A DNA stretch of 64,000 nt from Mytilus californianus (Eukaryota; Mollusca; Bivalvia; Mytilida; Mytilidae). The stretch lies in contig NW_026262593.1 of assembly GCF_021869535.1 (NCBI RefSeq), forward strand, positions 60,844,318 to 60,908,317, given 5' to 3'. Below the pieces are notes generated by a model. That model made no database searches. It saw only the letters and a program-made list of their open reading frames with translations, and was not told the DNA's origin. This document shows, one piece after another, positions 35,371-47,860 of the stretch. Positions within the stretch are counted from its first letter, which is position 1. Each line of letters begins with the position of its first letter. The translations under genes were made by a program, and so were the position numbers.

Positions 35371-35400
35371 GCACCTTTGGGACTTTTATTTTGTATTCGT

Positions 35401-37289
35401 TTCCTCTTTGCTGGTGGCTTAGTTGGTCGAGTTTTTTTGTTCCATCAGTTATCAAAATCACAAAACAATAAATAATTACATAATCGGTACTCATGTTTTC
35501 ACCACTTATAAGTCAACACAACACACAATACTCAGGAGAACAAACAACGCGTTCATACATCCCAGGGGACGTAATCTAATATGGATCAAAAGGTAGCCGA
35601 GAGGATAAACATTTCTTGTTTTGCTATTTAATTGTCATTGGTAAAAATTTCAAACGAAAAAGGGGGGGGGGTCAATAGTTTAAAACCTTAAAGACAGTAT
35701 GTGATAAATTTTATTTCCAATAACACAAAACACCCCAATTATATATATAGAAAAATGGCCTGTGGTTTAGGACAGAGACATAGATTACAATTGTATACTA
35801 GTATTATGTCTCTATGGTAAATGGACTGAAAGTTACAGGACAGAAAGTAACAAGTTTGATAGAACAAAAAGTAACAAATAATTTGTTTATTATTGTTTGA
35901 ATACATAAGAAAAAGTTTTTGCATTATTCATTTTACAGTTTATGAAATTGTTCAGGATATATTTATTGGTACCATGTAACCACTTGAGTAATTCTAAAAA
36001 TTCGAATAAAATATGAAAGCGATTATCAAGCGTCGTTAAATGTATATCAATATTCTCAATGTAGTTTCGGTTGGTTATTGTCACCGATATATCCAAACTG
36101 TTATTTTACTTTGCGAGCTGACCTGTTTATATACGATATAATACACGTATTTGATCAGGGTGACCCAGTATACGTCACTTCCGTTGGGTAGAATTAGAGG
36201 GTGTTAGTGGCGTATTTTATCAAATCGTTGAGGTGTGCAAATGACTATAACAGAAAGTATTCTTTGAAATATCTCGATAATTAAAAAATGAAAATTTATC
36301 GAGTTTTTGGCGTTTTTCAACGATAATTTCGAACTTCAAAATTATTCAAACATTTTTTTGCGTTTTAGTACCTCTTTTATTATTATTTCACCAATACTTT
36401 ACATCTTCTTCGTGAGGTGTATTTTAACGATATTTATTTGCAAAAGTCGAGCTAATTTGCTGGAGGAAATTGTTTTGATAATTTGCTGGTAAAGAAAAGC
36501 AATGTCTAGGCATGGAAACGTGATGTCATCATTAAGGGGGTTTAGTAACATAAAAAAAAAGTCTACCCTCTGATGAGAGTGATACATTTTCTGATACTAG
36601 TACACATATATAACAAGTAATGTTTTTGCCAAAAGAAAACACACTGGGCAATAAAAATAGATGCGGCTTTAGTATGCTGAATTTTTGTTCTCTGGCGAAG
36701 AGGCTAAAGGGTTAAGATTTCGTGTTGTACTCCAGATTTTATTTTTATTCAATCAAATAAATTTCCACATTTTTGATTCCGCGTGTAAGCAACTAGTGGT
36801 ATCTTAAGATAAAATCGGATTTCTTTGTGACAATATATTGACCACCATAACATTTTTTTAGGGAAAAAGCGAAAACATATTCAAAGAGAATTTTATCACA
36901 TTTATCTTCTGCTGCAGTTGAAGATTTGCAATTTTTGAACATGAATCTTTTTTTTTCTGTGGAAAGTTTATATATATATACATATATAAGAATGGGTAGC
37001 TTGGTGTTAATTTCATATATACTAAACTTATGTTTATGTAATCAATAAAACTTATGTAGTAACCCCACTAGGCAAAGTTGACCTTTTTTATTTTTATGAA
37101 TTCCAGCGTGAATAGTTTTTGACTTCTTAATATAATCAAAATTATCTTCTTTATCACACAAGCAGATCTAAAAGTTATCATGATTGGTCTGCAAATCGTT
37201 AAGGTATTTGTCTTTACAAAAAGAAAACGGTCGCAGTTCCTCCATTTTAACATAAATAAAAAAAACAGAGTTCGAATGTCCCCCGCGTT
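35401..37289. other. Intergenic, no gene seen
   Basis: It starts with probable LINE 5' leader, then AT-rich sequence with a G-tract at about 35662 and TA runs. Short open frames here have no recognisable domain. Confidence 0.5.
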
Positions 37290-37860
37290 GCTTATAGTTT
37301 ATCTATCCAAGGTACAAGGGCAATAACTATAAAAACACTTTTTTTTTCTTTAAAACTTTTTATTAATATCTTAAGAGAAATGAAGGCTTCAGAGCAAATG
37401 CAATGTGATTTCCGTTATATAATTTATATTTCCAAGGGGCATAACTCTTTTACAAATAATTGATTGTCACTGATTTTCCATAAAATTAATGTTTCCAAGG
37501 GACATAACTCTTTTAAAAATAGTTGATCGGCATTGATTTTCGAACTCGTCCAAGACATTGCTAATATAAACCTATGATATAAGTTTCATAAAGACTTGCA
37601 AAAAGTGTACAAATTTGAGCGCTAACAATGCAATTTTCAATATAATTGATGTTTCCAAGGGGTTCTTTTAAAAATAATTCATTGGCACTGATTTTCGAAC
37701 TCGTCCCAGACATTGCTGATATAATTTAAAACCTATGATATAAGTTTCATAAAAATCTTGCAAGAACTGTACACGTGAGAGCGCTAACAAGACTAGACGG
37801 ACGGACGCACAGACGGATTGACGCCAGGTATTTCGCCCGCGTTACGCTTGGCACAATAAC
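37290..37860 (+). repeat. GGGCATAACTCTTTT-type bivalve repeat
   Basis: Three related units share CCAAGGGGCATAACTCTTTT and TTGATTTTCGAACTCGTCC, followed by the GGACGGACGCACAGACGG motif that typically ends these elements. Non-coding. Confidence 0.55.
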
Positions 37861-38744
37861 AATACTTCATAACCATTTGCTATATTGGACGACGCAATCT
37901 AAAATTTTTTGGTCACGGCAAAAGCAATTTTTTTTTTCAAAGTGGTATACGGATAAATCTTAAACAGAAAATTCAAAAGCCAAAAATAAGAAAAAATTTT
38001 ACTCTTAATTCTTTCTATTTTGTCTGATCGTCCTGAGCATGTATGAAATATTTACCACTGGACGTTAAGCAACCAACCATCAGTCAATCAATCAATCTAG
38101 TTGTCTGATTTATATAAAAAGGACACATCGTTTCTTAAATGATTTAGAAGCTATTTTACACTCGCCCTGTATTTGCAAACATTCCCTGCAAACTTCTGAA
38201 CCTTCTATATAATGAAGATAATCCACAAAAACAAATTCTGTTGGTGTGATCTGCCGCCAACACCGAAGTCTTATCAGTACAACCCAAAAAACCCAAAACA
38301 AATCTATAAACATAGTCGACCACTTTCGAATTTCCTGAATTAGGTCATAAAAATAACGATGCATCATGTTGCATATTAGAAGAACGCAGTTTATTTTAAT
38401 TATCGCCATTTTATAAATATTATCTTTAGAATTAGTTTCGCCTTGGAAAATTTAACAAATTTGAGTACATCTGATCCTATTAAACTTTAAAGGAAAACAT
38501 TTGAAGGAAAACATCATAATCTTCCTTTAATTTTCAAATATGATTTAGATTGACATAATACGAAAGCCGAGAAGGATCATTCATAATTCATATTTCAAAA
38601 TTCAAAATTCAAGATTCAAAAATCCTTCATTAATCTATCGTGTTTCCTTGCGCTTACGAAAAGCCAACAAAGATCGCATTTTAATATACTCTTGAAAGAT
38701 ATGTTATAAAGTTTGTTGAGAACTCGAACCCATTAAAACAAGGC

Positions 38745-39060
38745 CAAGGGTCCGTAAAACTTTCAATGGGACGCATTCAACTTTACCATTCAAAACCCTC
38801 GCAATCAGCAATCCTCTTTCAAGAAAATTGGATAGGAAGCCCTATAATATCGTATCGTATAAACATATTCAACATGTAGGCGCAGCTGGAATGTCGCTTC
38901 ACTGAAATGGAAAATTCACACTGGGAAAATTGGAATCATCGTTTTTTCGGATAGTATTAGATGTCAAGCAACCCTCGATTGTTTCATCTATGTCGCGAAT
39001 CAGATGTAAAGTTAAGATGAATCCTAGTTATTTCCATTTTAATTGAGAAGCTCTTTTTTA
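38745..39060 (-). pseudogene. Highly diverged RT remnant (relative of 28455 element)
   Basis: Minus-strand translation gives scraps in the same order as the 28.4-kb element (NFPSVNFPFQ, a cysteine-free YDTI-like block, LERGLLI), and the DNA still aligns through ATCGTATC and AGGCGCAGCTGGAATGTCGC. It is older than the 28455 copy. Confidence 0.5.
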
Positions 39061-39889
39061 AAGTTTGCCTCTTTTTAATAAAGGTGCGTCTCTTATTATT
39101 TTTATTTTTGACTGGTGTATAGAAATATGGTCATTCCTTGGTCTTCTATCGATCGACAGTAAAACGCTTGTCACATCAAGTACTTTTTGCTGTGCAGGAC
39201 GCATACATTGGTAGTTACGCCCGGTCATACTGGGGACGTTAAATTCAATGGTTCGTGTAGAGCGAATGCCTTGCTCACTGCACGTTTTAGAATACTTACA
39301 ACAACCTTTCGAGGGGTCTTGTTGCAAGGCCAAATTTTTGTCTTATCCAATATACCCTTATTTCCAGAGGCATTAAAAATTTCTCGCCTTTCATCCCGGT
39401 CGACCAGCTATTACAGGACCTAGCTTTTGTATTAATTGTTATGTTTCTCTTAGTCGAGTGACTTTAACCACACACCTTCATTTTTAATGCACCAACCTAA
39501 CATACGGCTAAATCATATACCATTCGAAAGTATATCATCTGCACTATCTTCTTTGCCCGGTCTTCAAATATTCGTACGGAGCAATTTTTGTGAAATCGCG
39601 TTGAAAGGTCTAGGACGGACAATTTCTAATTTTACAAGATGTCAGTATTTTTGCATATTCTGTCTTTGAAATAATAAAATTCTGTATGGAAATGTAAAAA
39701 ACTTTAAGAACAGAGACTATTTGTCAATTATCAAACACTTTAAAATACTAATGACGTATTTTTAATCAATATCGCCTTTTTCCAGAAATTACAGTGAAAA
39801 TGATCAAAATGAGTGAAAACCAAATTATTTGTCTGTCACAGTGATTTAATTGATAATCACCATGATATATAAATAAATATTAACACATA

Positions 39890-40230
39890 GCTGAGAGGGT
39901 GATAATTTATTATACTGAATGTTCTGTTATTACTGTCGATTAAAATTCAAATTCAAAGTAATAAACTATTATATATATGACGTCTTGTACATAACAACCA
40001 TCCGTATTTAATAAAGCGCACACTTGATCAAGCGTCGCCGCGAAGGGTAATAGAGTATTTGCCATAGGATAGAGTCGTATTTAATAAAGCGCACACTTGA
40101 TAAGCGTCTCCGTGAAGGGTAATAGCGTATTTGCCATAGGATAGAGTCGTATTTAAAAAAGCGCACACTTGATCAAGCGTCTCCATGAAGGGTAATAGAG
40201 TAAATTAACACCCTCGTATTAGCCAATCAA
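39890..40230. repeat. Tandem repeat, three copies of about 72 bp
   Basis: The unit contains GTATTTAATAAAGCGCACAC, TTGATCAAGCGTC and GAAGGGTAATAGAGT; copies begin near 40006, 40076 and 40149. The leading part (TAACACATAGCTGAGAGGGT at 39884) matches the palindromic repeat at 60614-60972, which holds one copy of the same unit. Confidence 0.8.
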
Positions 40231-40759
40231 AATATGGCATTTTAACGTGAAGTATAATAAATACTATTAGTATTCGTAAACTTTTTTTATGAATACATTT
40301 TTCAAAAGACATGTCATTTATTTACTCTCTGTTTGTTTGATTGTGTTTGAAAAAAAAGGTGTGATAAATCTTTCATTAATTGTCACGTGAGATAAATCAA
40401 CCAAACACGTTTTAGAGTCCACCGAATCTTTATTATACCGGAACTAATTGTCCCCATATCCTACTTGAGCAGGTCTCATTAGTTTGTAAGGGTACAAAGT
40501 TCCTGCGAAAAATGTTTATAGAGTTAATCGGTTTAAATCCGGTTATATAGGTCTTCTTGTTAGTTAGTTTTTTCAGCCTTGTATCAATCTGATGAGTCAA
40601 CCCCTTTTCAATTGGTCTTTACAATAAATTCTTACAAAATAGAAAAGAAAGGATAAGGGGTATCCATCCATGACACACAGTCAGTTCATGCACAGCAAAA
40701 CAAAAAGAGCAGAGGAACAGCGCTTTTATTGATGTATGTGATTGGGCGCCCGCAAACAT

Positions 40760-41360
40760 GGTTATGTATATGCCACATTTTGTATGTGACTGTCCCAAGT
40801 CAGGAGCCTGTAATTCAGTGGTTGTCGTTTGTTGCTGTGTAACATTTTTGTTTTTCGTTCATTATTTTGTACATAAATTAGGTCGTTAGTTTTCTCGTTT
40901 GAATTGTTTTACATTTGTCGTTTCAGGCCCTTTTATAGCTGACTATGCTCATTGTTGAAAGCCGTACGGGGACCTATAGTTATTAATTTCTTTGGTCTCT
41001 TGTGGAGAGTTTTCTCATTGGCAATCATACCACATCTTCTTATTTTTATATTAATAACCCCGTCATGTAGGATGTGTGACTGTGGCAAAATCATAAGCCT
41101 GGATTTCATTGGTTGTCGTTTGTTGTAGTGTATTACATTTGCTTTTATAATTGTTTTGTATATAAATCAATGACATGCCGTTGGTTTTGTTGTTTGACAT
41201 TTTTTTACATTTGTCATGTTGGATCCTTGTTTAGCTTGCAATGCAGTATGGGTTTTCCTCATTGTTGAATGCCGTAGGTTGGCGTATATTTTATAACATA
41301 TACGTCATTTTTTCTCGGGTGGATATTTATCTCATTGGTAATCAAACCACATATTTTTTT
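40760..41360 (-). repeat. Two tandem copies of GCCAATGAGACAAC-family repeat
   Basis: Two minus-strand copies, 40760-41045 and 41055-41360, each with GTGGTTGTCGTTTGTTG-like, GGTCGTTAGTTTTCTC-like and GAAAGCCGTACGG-like blocks. They stand head to tail and differ enough to be old. Confidence 0.6.
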
Positions 41361-41999
41361 GTAATAAGTATATGACTGTCTAATTTTCTGGATCATGAAA
41401 AAAAATATTTACTAAAAATATAGTTTCGAACATTCGCAAGGACTATTCACATACATCGATCAAAGTTTAACCATATACCAGTTGTTGTCAGAACATTTTA
41501 ATACAAACAAGTACATGAAGCTGTGATTATTGTTTTCTCAGATGTTAGCAAACGGAGTTCGTTCCTGTTCATTGCCTTAAGGTCTCCTAAATTTGTGTAT
41601 TTTAATTTTGCTATTTTAAGGATTTTGTGTTGATTTCATATTTTTGGAAGTCTTAGTTGAATTGTCTATTTTTTGAAAATTTAGAGCTTGAAAAATTGTA
41701 AAGACATGTATCCATTGAGGAAACCAGAGTGTTGACCTAGTTTAGCTTTGGCGTTAATTTGGTTGCTGTCTTATTTATAATACAACTTTTATTTACACAA
41801 ATAACTCTGGCAAAGCTTTAATTTTTTTAAATGTTTATATATATACCTGCTTTCAAAACACCTTACAGGACTGAGAAAAACAAGCCACCGGACCTGTACC
41901 GACGCATTTGTGTGTAAAATATCCATCCCTTTCCGGGGGTGACTTGATACGATAAATGCAGGTATTTTTTTCGGGAAGGGAGGGTTATTTGTTTTGTCA

Positions 42000-42345
42000 T
42001 CAGAATTTCACTGTACCGTGCTGGACGTTAGCGTGATAAGTAATTCGACGCATGTCTACATCAATCCATCCCTCTTCTAGGGAAACACTCAGCATACAAG
42101 ACAATTTTGAGTTCCTGCCTGAGCAAGTCAGCTTGCAACCTCCAATGTGAGGAAGAATCTGCCTGCCCGACCATTCGCCAGCCGGGGAATGTGAAGCGAG
42201 GGTTCTCCACATAGGTGATGAGACTTGGCGTCTCATCTGCAGCCGGGATGTGCAAGGTCTGCATGGGGATAGCCCATGTGCTAGTAGAGTAGCAGGGGTC
42301 TATCAAACTGGCACTGGAATAAATTTGATAAAATTTGTCCCCGAA
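42000..42345. other. GC-rich island, unrecognised, two open frames on minus strand
   Basis: Base composition jumps to about half G+C against roughly one third around it. Minus-strand frames 42000-42236 and 42061-42306 overlap in different phases (PMWRTLASHSPAGEWSGRQI and YVENPRFTFPGWRMVGQADS). Neither resembles a family I know. It could be a captured or retroposed coding fragment or part of an unfamiliar transposon. Confidence 0.35.
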
Positions 42346-42688
42346 ATGCTTGGGGATAAATGAAATTTTAAAAATAACCAGTGATAAAATTCCATCAAGG
42401 AATTCAAATTAATAAAATAAAATATATATCACTAGTAAAAGCTGAGATGTTTCCCTTGTCATGAAACATCATTGAAGGTGTTAGAAAGGGGGATGGTGGG
42501 CGGTAAATTAAATAATAGCACTGTAAAACTATATCAACTATTCAAGACTGCTATGAACCAAGCAACTGATTATGTCATAGCTGTAGACCCGGGATAAAAA
42601 AACATAACTAATAGAAAATAAGTCATTTGAATAAACCTGTTTTCAGAATTTTTTTATGCTTTTGATTTATATTAGTTAATAGGCACAC

Positions 42689-43485
42689 AAATGTCAGTAT
42701 TCACCCCTGAAGCTAACAAAACCTTTAAATAGACTTATTAAGAAGGGATATAGTTACGATACTGATTTCAGGTCATTAAAGATTGCATATTTTGGCGTTA
42801 ATATTGATTCTTTTATAGGGTCTTTGCATCGGAACTAAACACATTTATTTAAAAACCAGTTGTTGGCATGACACGGGTTATGTTCTTCTCATATATGTTA
42901 TGATGGTATGATACTAAACCCCTAACGGGAAGGATTGTGCCTGATATTCATATGATGAAGACATAATCTTTCAATCAGTTTAATTGAAGTCTTGAGCTGG
43001 CATGTCAGTTAACTGCTAGTAGTCTGTTGTTATTTATGTATTATTGTCATTTTGTTTATTTTCTTTGGTTACATCTTCTGACATCAGACTCGGACTTCTC
43101 TTGAACTGAATTTTAATGTGCGTATTGTTATGCGTTTACTTTTCTACATTGGCTAGAGGTATAGGGGGAGGGTTGAGATCTCATAAACATGTTTAACCCC
43201 GCCGCATTTTTGCGCCTGTCCCAAGCCAGGAGCCTCTAGCCTTTGTTAGTCCTGTATTATTTTTAATTTTAGTTTCTTGTGTACAATTTGGAGTTTAGTA
43301 TGGCGTTCATTATCACTGAACTAGTATATATATTTGTTTAGGGGCCAGCTGAAGGACGCCTCCGGGTGCGGGAATTTCTCGCTGCATTGAAGACCTGTTG
43401 GTGACCTTCTGCTGTTGTCTGTTCTATGGTCGGGTTGTTGTCTCTTTGACACATTCCCCATTTCCATTCTCAATTTTACTTATCT
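42689..43485 (+). mobile_element. Second RT family remnant, 3' end plus tail, copy 1
   Basis: Codons 42689-42838 encode YSPLKLTKPLNRLIKKGYSY and end SFIGSLHRN-stop, matching the C-terminus at 55550-55697. The tail follows in the same order (GGCATGTCAGTTAACTGC, GGGGGAGGGTTGAGATC, CCTCCGGGTGCGGG, GGGTTGTTGTCTCTTTGACA). Confidence 0.75.
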
Positions 43486-43641
43486 CTGGGAACAGTATAT
43501 CTATATTCCCGTTTATCTTTAATTTGTGTTTACTACAGACAGAAGCAAGCATACACGATCCTTTGTATATTTACATGTTTTTAAGAACGTTAAATTTGTA
43601 AATGGCTCTGCACAATTACGACAGCGACTGTGTGGTAAACT

Positions 43642-46262
43642 GGCATAATGTATTTTATGGAGTGGAGTGTTGGAGTGAACTTTTGAAGAGAAATTTTTGG
43701 AGTGAAATTTTGGAGTGAAATTTTTGGAGTAAGATTTAAGAGTGAAATTTTGAAGTAAAATAGAACACAAATATAAGAAAAGAAATGCAATTACAATGTT
43801 ATATTCGACATTTGGAGTGAAATTTTGGAGTACATAGTATACATGGTATATTAGGCAATATGGAATGCGTGGTTGCATGGGTGTTTTATAATAACAAAAT
43901 ACGAGATACGAGATACATGAAACAAAATATCTGTGAAATATACTAAAATTTATATCACAATTAATTAAACCGAAGTTTCAATTAAGCATGGCAGCAAATG
44001 TCATTCAACGTAGGCATGTACAGAAGGGTTGAGTACAGTGTCAGTGGAGTTGTGAATTGGAGTTGTGAGTTTAATAATCTAATAAATAACCAATTTTCAA
44101 TATACAGTTTTTATTCAGTCTAAAAACATGGAATCACCTTATGTACATGTATATCTAGTAAAACTTATAACTTCATTCTTTGATTATGATATGATTTTTA
44201 TAATACATGTACATGTACTTTGTATCAATATCATAACTAACTTAGGTTATACATGTATCTCCAAACATGCAAAGTTGAGGTCACACACACATGTTTAAAG
44301 GTGCTTAGAAAAAGTGTACAGGTTCTAACAGGTTTTGTTATTAGTCCCCTACCGACGAAGTCGAAGGGGACTTTAGGTTTGCATTCTGTCTGTCTGTCTG
44401 TCTGTCCATCCATCCGTCAGTTCGGAAAATCAGTTTTCCACACTTATTTTCTTCATGCTTAAAGATATTGATTTAAAATTTGGTATATTGTTTTATCCTG
44501 ACAAGTTACAGATCAAGTTTAAATTTTGTTCCGGTCTGATGATTTTATGCAGAGTTATGGTCCTTGGACTTTGAAAATTCACTAAAATAATCAGTTTTCC
44601 ACAGCTTTTTTCGTCGTGCTTAAAGATATTGATTTGATAATTGTTATATAGTTTTATCATGACAAATTACAGATCAAGTTAAAATTTTGTTCCGGTCTAA
44701 TGATTTTGTGCAGAGTTATGGGCCTTGGACTTAGAAAATTCAATTCGCAACAGCATAGTGTATTGCACAAAAGCAAAAAATTGAATATAAATTCAAATCA
44801 TATAACCAATTCTAAGTTCCTTGACTACAGTTATTCTGTGTCAGAAACCTATTATGTGTCAAATAATTAATTACAATCCAAAATCAGACCTGTATCAAGC
44901 GCGAATATTGTGTCCATTTTTGGCCCGAATGTTCAGGGTTGGACCTCTGCGGTCGTATCCAGCTGCGCTCGACGAAGCAATTTATTAGTTATTCCCCTTG
45001 TACCTTTGATAGATAAAATATGTGCAATGCGGGGACATTGGAATTATGTTCTTTTATTTTTATGAAGCTCAACGAAAATTGTTATGGTATGACTGATCCT
45101 TTTCAAATATACAAAATAAAAGGTCAGATCAATTATTGGGGTCCAAGTCCCTACCGGTCCGAATTTGGGGGCCACAAAGAGGGCGAAATATAAAGTTTCT
45201 AAAAAGAAATGTTGGTATATTCATTCGAAAGGTTTTGACTTGTTAGATCCAAAAAATGATAATATTAGGGATCCCAGCCCTGCCATGTAAATAATGTGAG
45301 TCTATGTCCAGCACATTGCTAAGTTAAGCACAATACTGCGTCCACACTTGCTCAACATAACTTGTTCAACTTTACATTCTTCCGATACTGCGTTTCTATC
45401 ATGCAGTGCCCGCAGCAGCCCCTGCGTTAAAGTATAACTTGACTTCGAAAATTCAGAAATTATTTCTAGAAAAAAAAGCATAGAAAGTCGGAACATGATT
45501 TACTTTTAAAAGGTATGACTTCAATTCATTCTTCAGCCTTAAGTCGAATTGTAAAAAAACTCTAAGAACATGCAGAGCACATACTTTTACTTATACCAAG
45601 ATTCGAAATGCAGCATGTTATTGTACACGACGAAATTAAAGACCAATTGAATGAAGGACATAAAGAAATGCTGGATCAGTACAGCATTAGATACTGACAT
45701 TTTTTACAATCCTTTTATGTGTGTAGACAAACATTGATAGCAAAATTTTAACATCCTATCATAGTTTTTCTTTTAGGTGCTACATCAAAAGTTAAATGTA
45801 GGATTAAAAAGAAATTGGAACCCGACCCAACCGACTACAAAAAAAGTTTATCGCCAGACGGCTGATTTATAAATAAATGTAATGGGTGATTGGAAGGCAC
45901 TTTTTTGCATAAAACTAGCGATGATAGGTCCACAGAATTGTTTGTGCCGAATGTTACAATTTCATGCAATTGAAAAAAAAATCTGCCAGGAACCCCCCCA
46001 CCCCATCTTTGTATCCGAAATTGAAATTATGATGTAAATCCTTAATAGTAAAATGTCTTGATATATTTTCTCAATGAAAATCTTGGACATAACATTGTAG
46101 TTGCAGTTCTTCTCTTATTCTTGTGTTCTATTTTACTTCAAAATTTCACTGCAAAATCTCACTCCAAAAATTTCACTCCAAAATCTTACTCCAAAAATTT
46201 CACTCCAAAAGTTTACTCCAATACTCCACTCCAACACTCCTCTCCATAAAATACATTATGCC
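43642..46262. mobile_element. Foldback element with TGGAGTGAAATTT arms and exact 9-bp TSD
   Basis: The left end GGCATAATGTATTTTATGGA is inverted at the right end (ending TACATTATGCC). TGGTAAACT occurs at 43633-43641 and 46263-46271 as a perfect 9-bp target duplication. Each arm (about 43642-43812 and 46090-46262) carries five to seven copies of a 13-17-bp TGGAGTGAAATTTT unit and then ACAATGTTATATTCGAC-like sequence. The 2.3-kb interior has no supported gene but contains a CCCTACCGACGAAGTCGAAG repeat at 44345-44760. A 9-bp duplication suits Mutator-like or foldback elements. Confidence 0.8.
44343..44760 (+). repeat. CCGACGAAGTCGAAGGGGAC-type repeat inside foldback
   Basis: It begins AGTCCCCTACCGACGAAGTC, then (CTGT)n and two roughly 130-bp direct copies (AAAATCAGTTTTCCACA through TTGTTCCGGTCT and CTTGGACTT). 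A common mollusc repeat type; it nests inside the foldback element. Confidence 0.6.
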
Positions 46263-46288
46263 TGGTAAACTTGATATAGCGTTAATTG

Positions 46289-46512
46289 GTGAAATCACGA
46301 CGTGTATTAGATACAATACAAAGGTAACAAAGAAACAGGCCGGTAACAACCGTTGCCGGATAGTTTTTCTGCACGAGTAGTCAGGTCAAGGTCCGAGGCG
46401 ATAGCCGAGGACCTTGACCTGACTACAAGTGCAGACAAACTATACGGCAGGTTGTTTCCAGCCTGTTTTTTTTGTTAACTTTGTTTTGTATCTGACTTGT
46501 ACGACGTTTCAA
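46289..46512. repeat. Near-perfect 220-bp palindrome
   Basis: The arms pair across a centre at about 46401: AGTCAGGTCAAGGTCC (46379-46394) against its exact complement at 46409-46424, extending with few mismatches through GATAGTTTTTCTGCACGAGT, AGGCCGGTAACAACC and TAGATACAATACAAAGGTAA. The loop is GAGGCGATAGCCGA. It starts about 18 bp past the foldback's right TSD. Confidence 0.85.
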
Positions 46513-46514
46513 GA

Positions 46515-47199
46515 AGGAAGAAGTACATTTTGCATTTAGAAGAGGTAGCAAAACTAAAGATATTAGAAACTTAAATGGTCATATACCAGTTAATGTAAGT
46601 TACAGTTTAAACTCAATTTTTTTTCTCACTTCCCTTCAGCCGAGAGTTTTTTTTCTCAAAAAATTCAAGAATCTAATAACTTTATAAAAAGAACCATTTC
46701 AAGTTAAAGGTGAATTTTATACACATTTGAGATTTTTTGAAATGCAACTTCGCATGTAAGTAATGTATAAAAAAAGATTTCAGAGGTAAGCAAGCTACCA
46801 TTTGATTTTTATTGGGGGGAAAAGGGGGAGTTAAAATAACTTTAAAATCAACAGGCTTCGTCCTTTTTTTGTTGAAAGAATGCAGGCTGTGCCATTCCAG
46901 CCCCCCCCCCCCCCCCATTCCCCCTAAAAAATTCGTAAAAATCGTACGTTTGCCGCCAAATATATGAATTCAATACATATATGAATTCAATAAAAATATA
47001 AGTGTATCAAAGGAATGAATTTCCTATCTCATTAGTGAATGAAATGTTATGAAAAAATGGATTTTGTCTTGTTATTAGATATATATAGGCATATATTTTG
47101 GATTAAAAAAAATGTTCATGCTTATAGGTTTTTATATGTCTCTGATAGTGTTGATCAGGATTAAACACGTGTCATTATATGATCCAATCAGAGCTTACC
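46515..47199. other. Intergenic, no gene seen
   Basis: AT-rich, with a C-tract at 46902-46915 and duplicated AATTCAATA motifs at 46968-46992. No exon supported. Confidence 0.5.
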
Positions 47200-47860
47200 G
47201 TCCAAAATTGATGACATAAGTTGAATGATTTTCTTCAAGATTTGCTGCCTATTTGAACATGTATTACACGGACACTTTTTATTTATAGGATCAATCGTGC
47301 ATTGGTGAGTTGATAGGGATTTTATCTTTTGATTAGATTTGATTTTTTTATATATATTTCCTGTCTTTTTTATTGAAATATAAACGTTGGTACCAGCATT
47401 TCTTTCAGCATTGTCCAGAATACTATTCATGTCCATATATTGAAAAAAAAAACATTTACGGTCCGACCATTTAGCTTCAAAAGGGGATGTGTTCTTTTCT
47501 GAGTAAAAAAATTATTTAGTTTTTCAACTATATAATATATTATATATTTTTTCTCATAAAATTGGGGATCAAAATGTTTTTTTAGGAAAAAACCATAACC
47601 CACCTTTTGAAGTTAAATGGTCAATGATCCCTTAGTGTTCTAATATGAATAGTTACTGGAATTGTTTGAAAAAAAATATAGTTATTGATGCTAACGTAAA
47701 TATTTTAATTAAAAAGACAGGAAATATGTCGGTGAAACAAAAAGTTCAAATCTAATTGAAATTTAAAGTGCCCATGAACTCACTGACCATGCACGAGTGA
47801 TTCTATTCATAAAAAGTGTCCGTGTAACAACTAAAAAGTGTCCGTGTATCATCTAAAAAG
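47200..47860. repeat. Imperfect long inverted repeat with a short open frame
   Basis: The left arm (about 47225-47435, complement) and right arm (about 47660-47850) share AAAAAGACAGGAAATAT, CATGCACGAGTGATTC-like and AAAAAGTGTCCGTGTAA. Inside, ACCATTTAGCTTCAAAAGGG is also inverted near 47620. The right arm ends in three 20-22-bp direct copies of AAAAAGTGTCCGTGTAACA. An 82-residue minus-strand frame (47188-47436; THQCTIDPINKKCPCNTCSN) reads through the left arm; I do not recognise it. Confidence 0.6.

Larger units (their letters stand above)
31160..35400 (-). mobile_element. Decayed LINE retrotransposon (ORF1, AP endonuclease, RT)
   Basis: Minus-strand order: ORF1 (about 35370-34846, with continuation 34672-34478), AP-type endonuclease (34197 down to 32998) and RT (about 32990 to 31170). 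The endonuclease shows LYWNINGGLHDK, the GDMNART block and SDHAPLHI. The RT shows DAQFGFRPGSSTVDAIF, CCFVDYKQAFD and the catalytic YADDMILFS. ORF frames are broken by several frameshifts and by one insertion, so it is inactive. The YADD RT with APE endonuclease puts it among APE-type non-LTR elements; the clade (Tx1/L1-like or CR1-like) cannot be fixed by eye. The 5' end is near 35400 and the 3' end near the TA-rich run at 31170. Confidence 0.85.

Noticed and set aside
40005-40205. CRISPR-like regularly spaced repeats
   Set aside because: The three units are contiguous tandem copies of about 72 bp with no unique spacers, in an animal genome.
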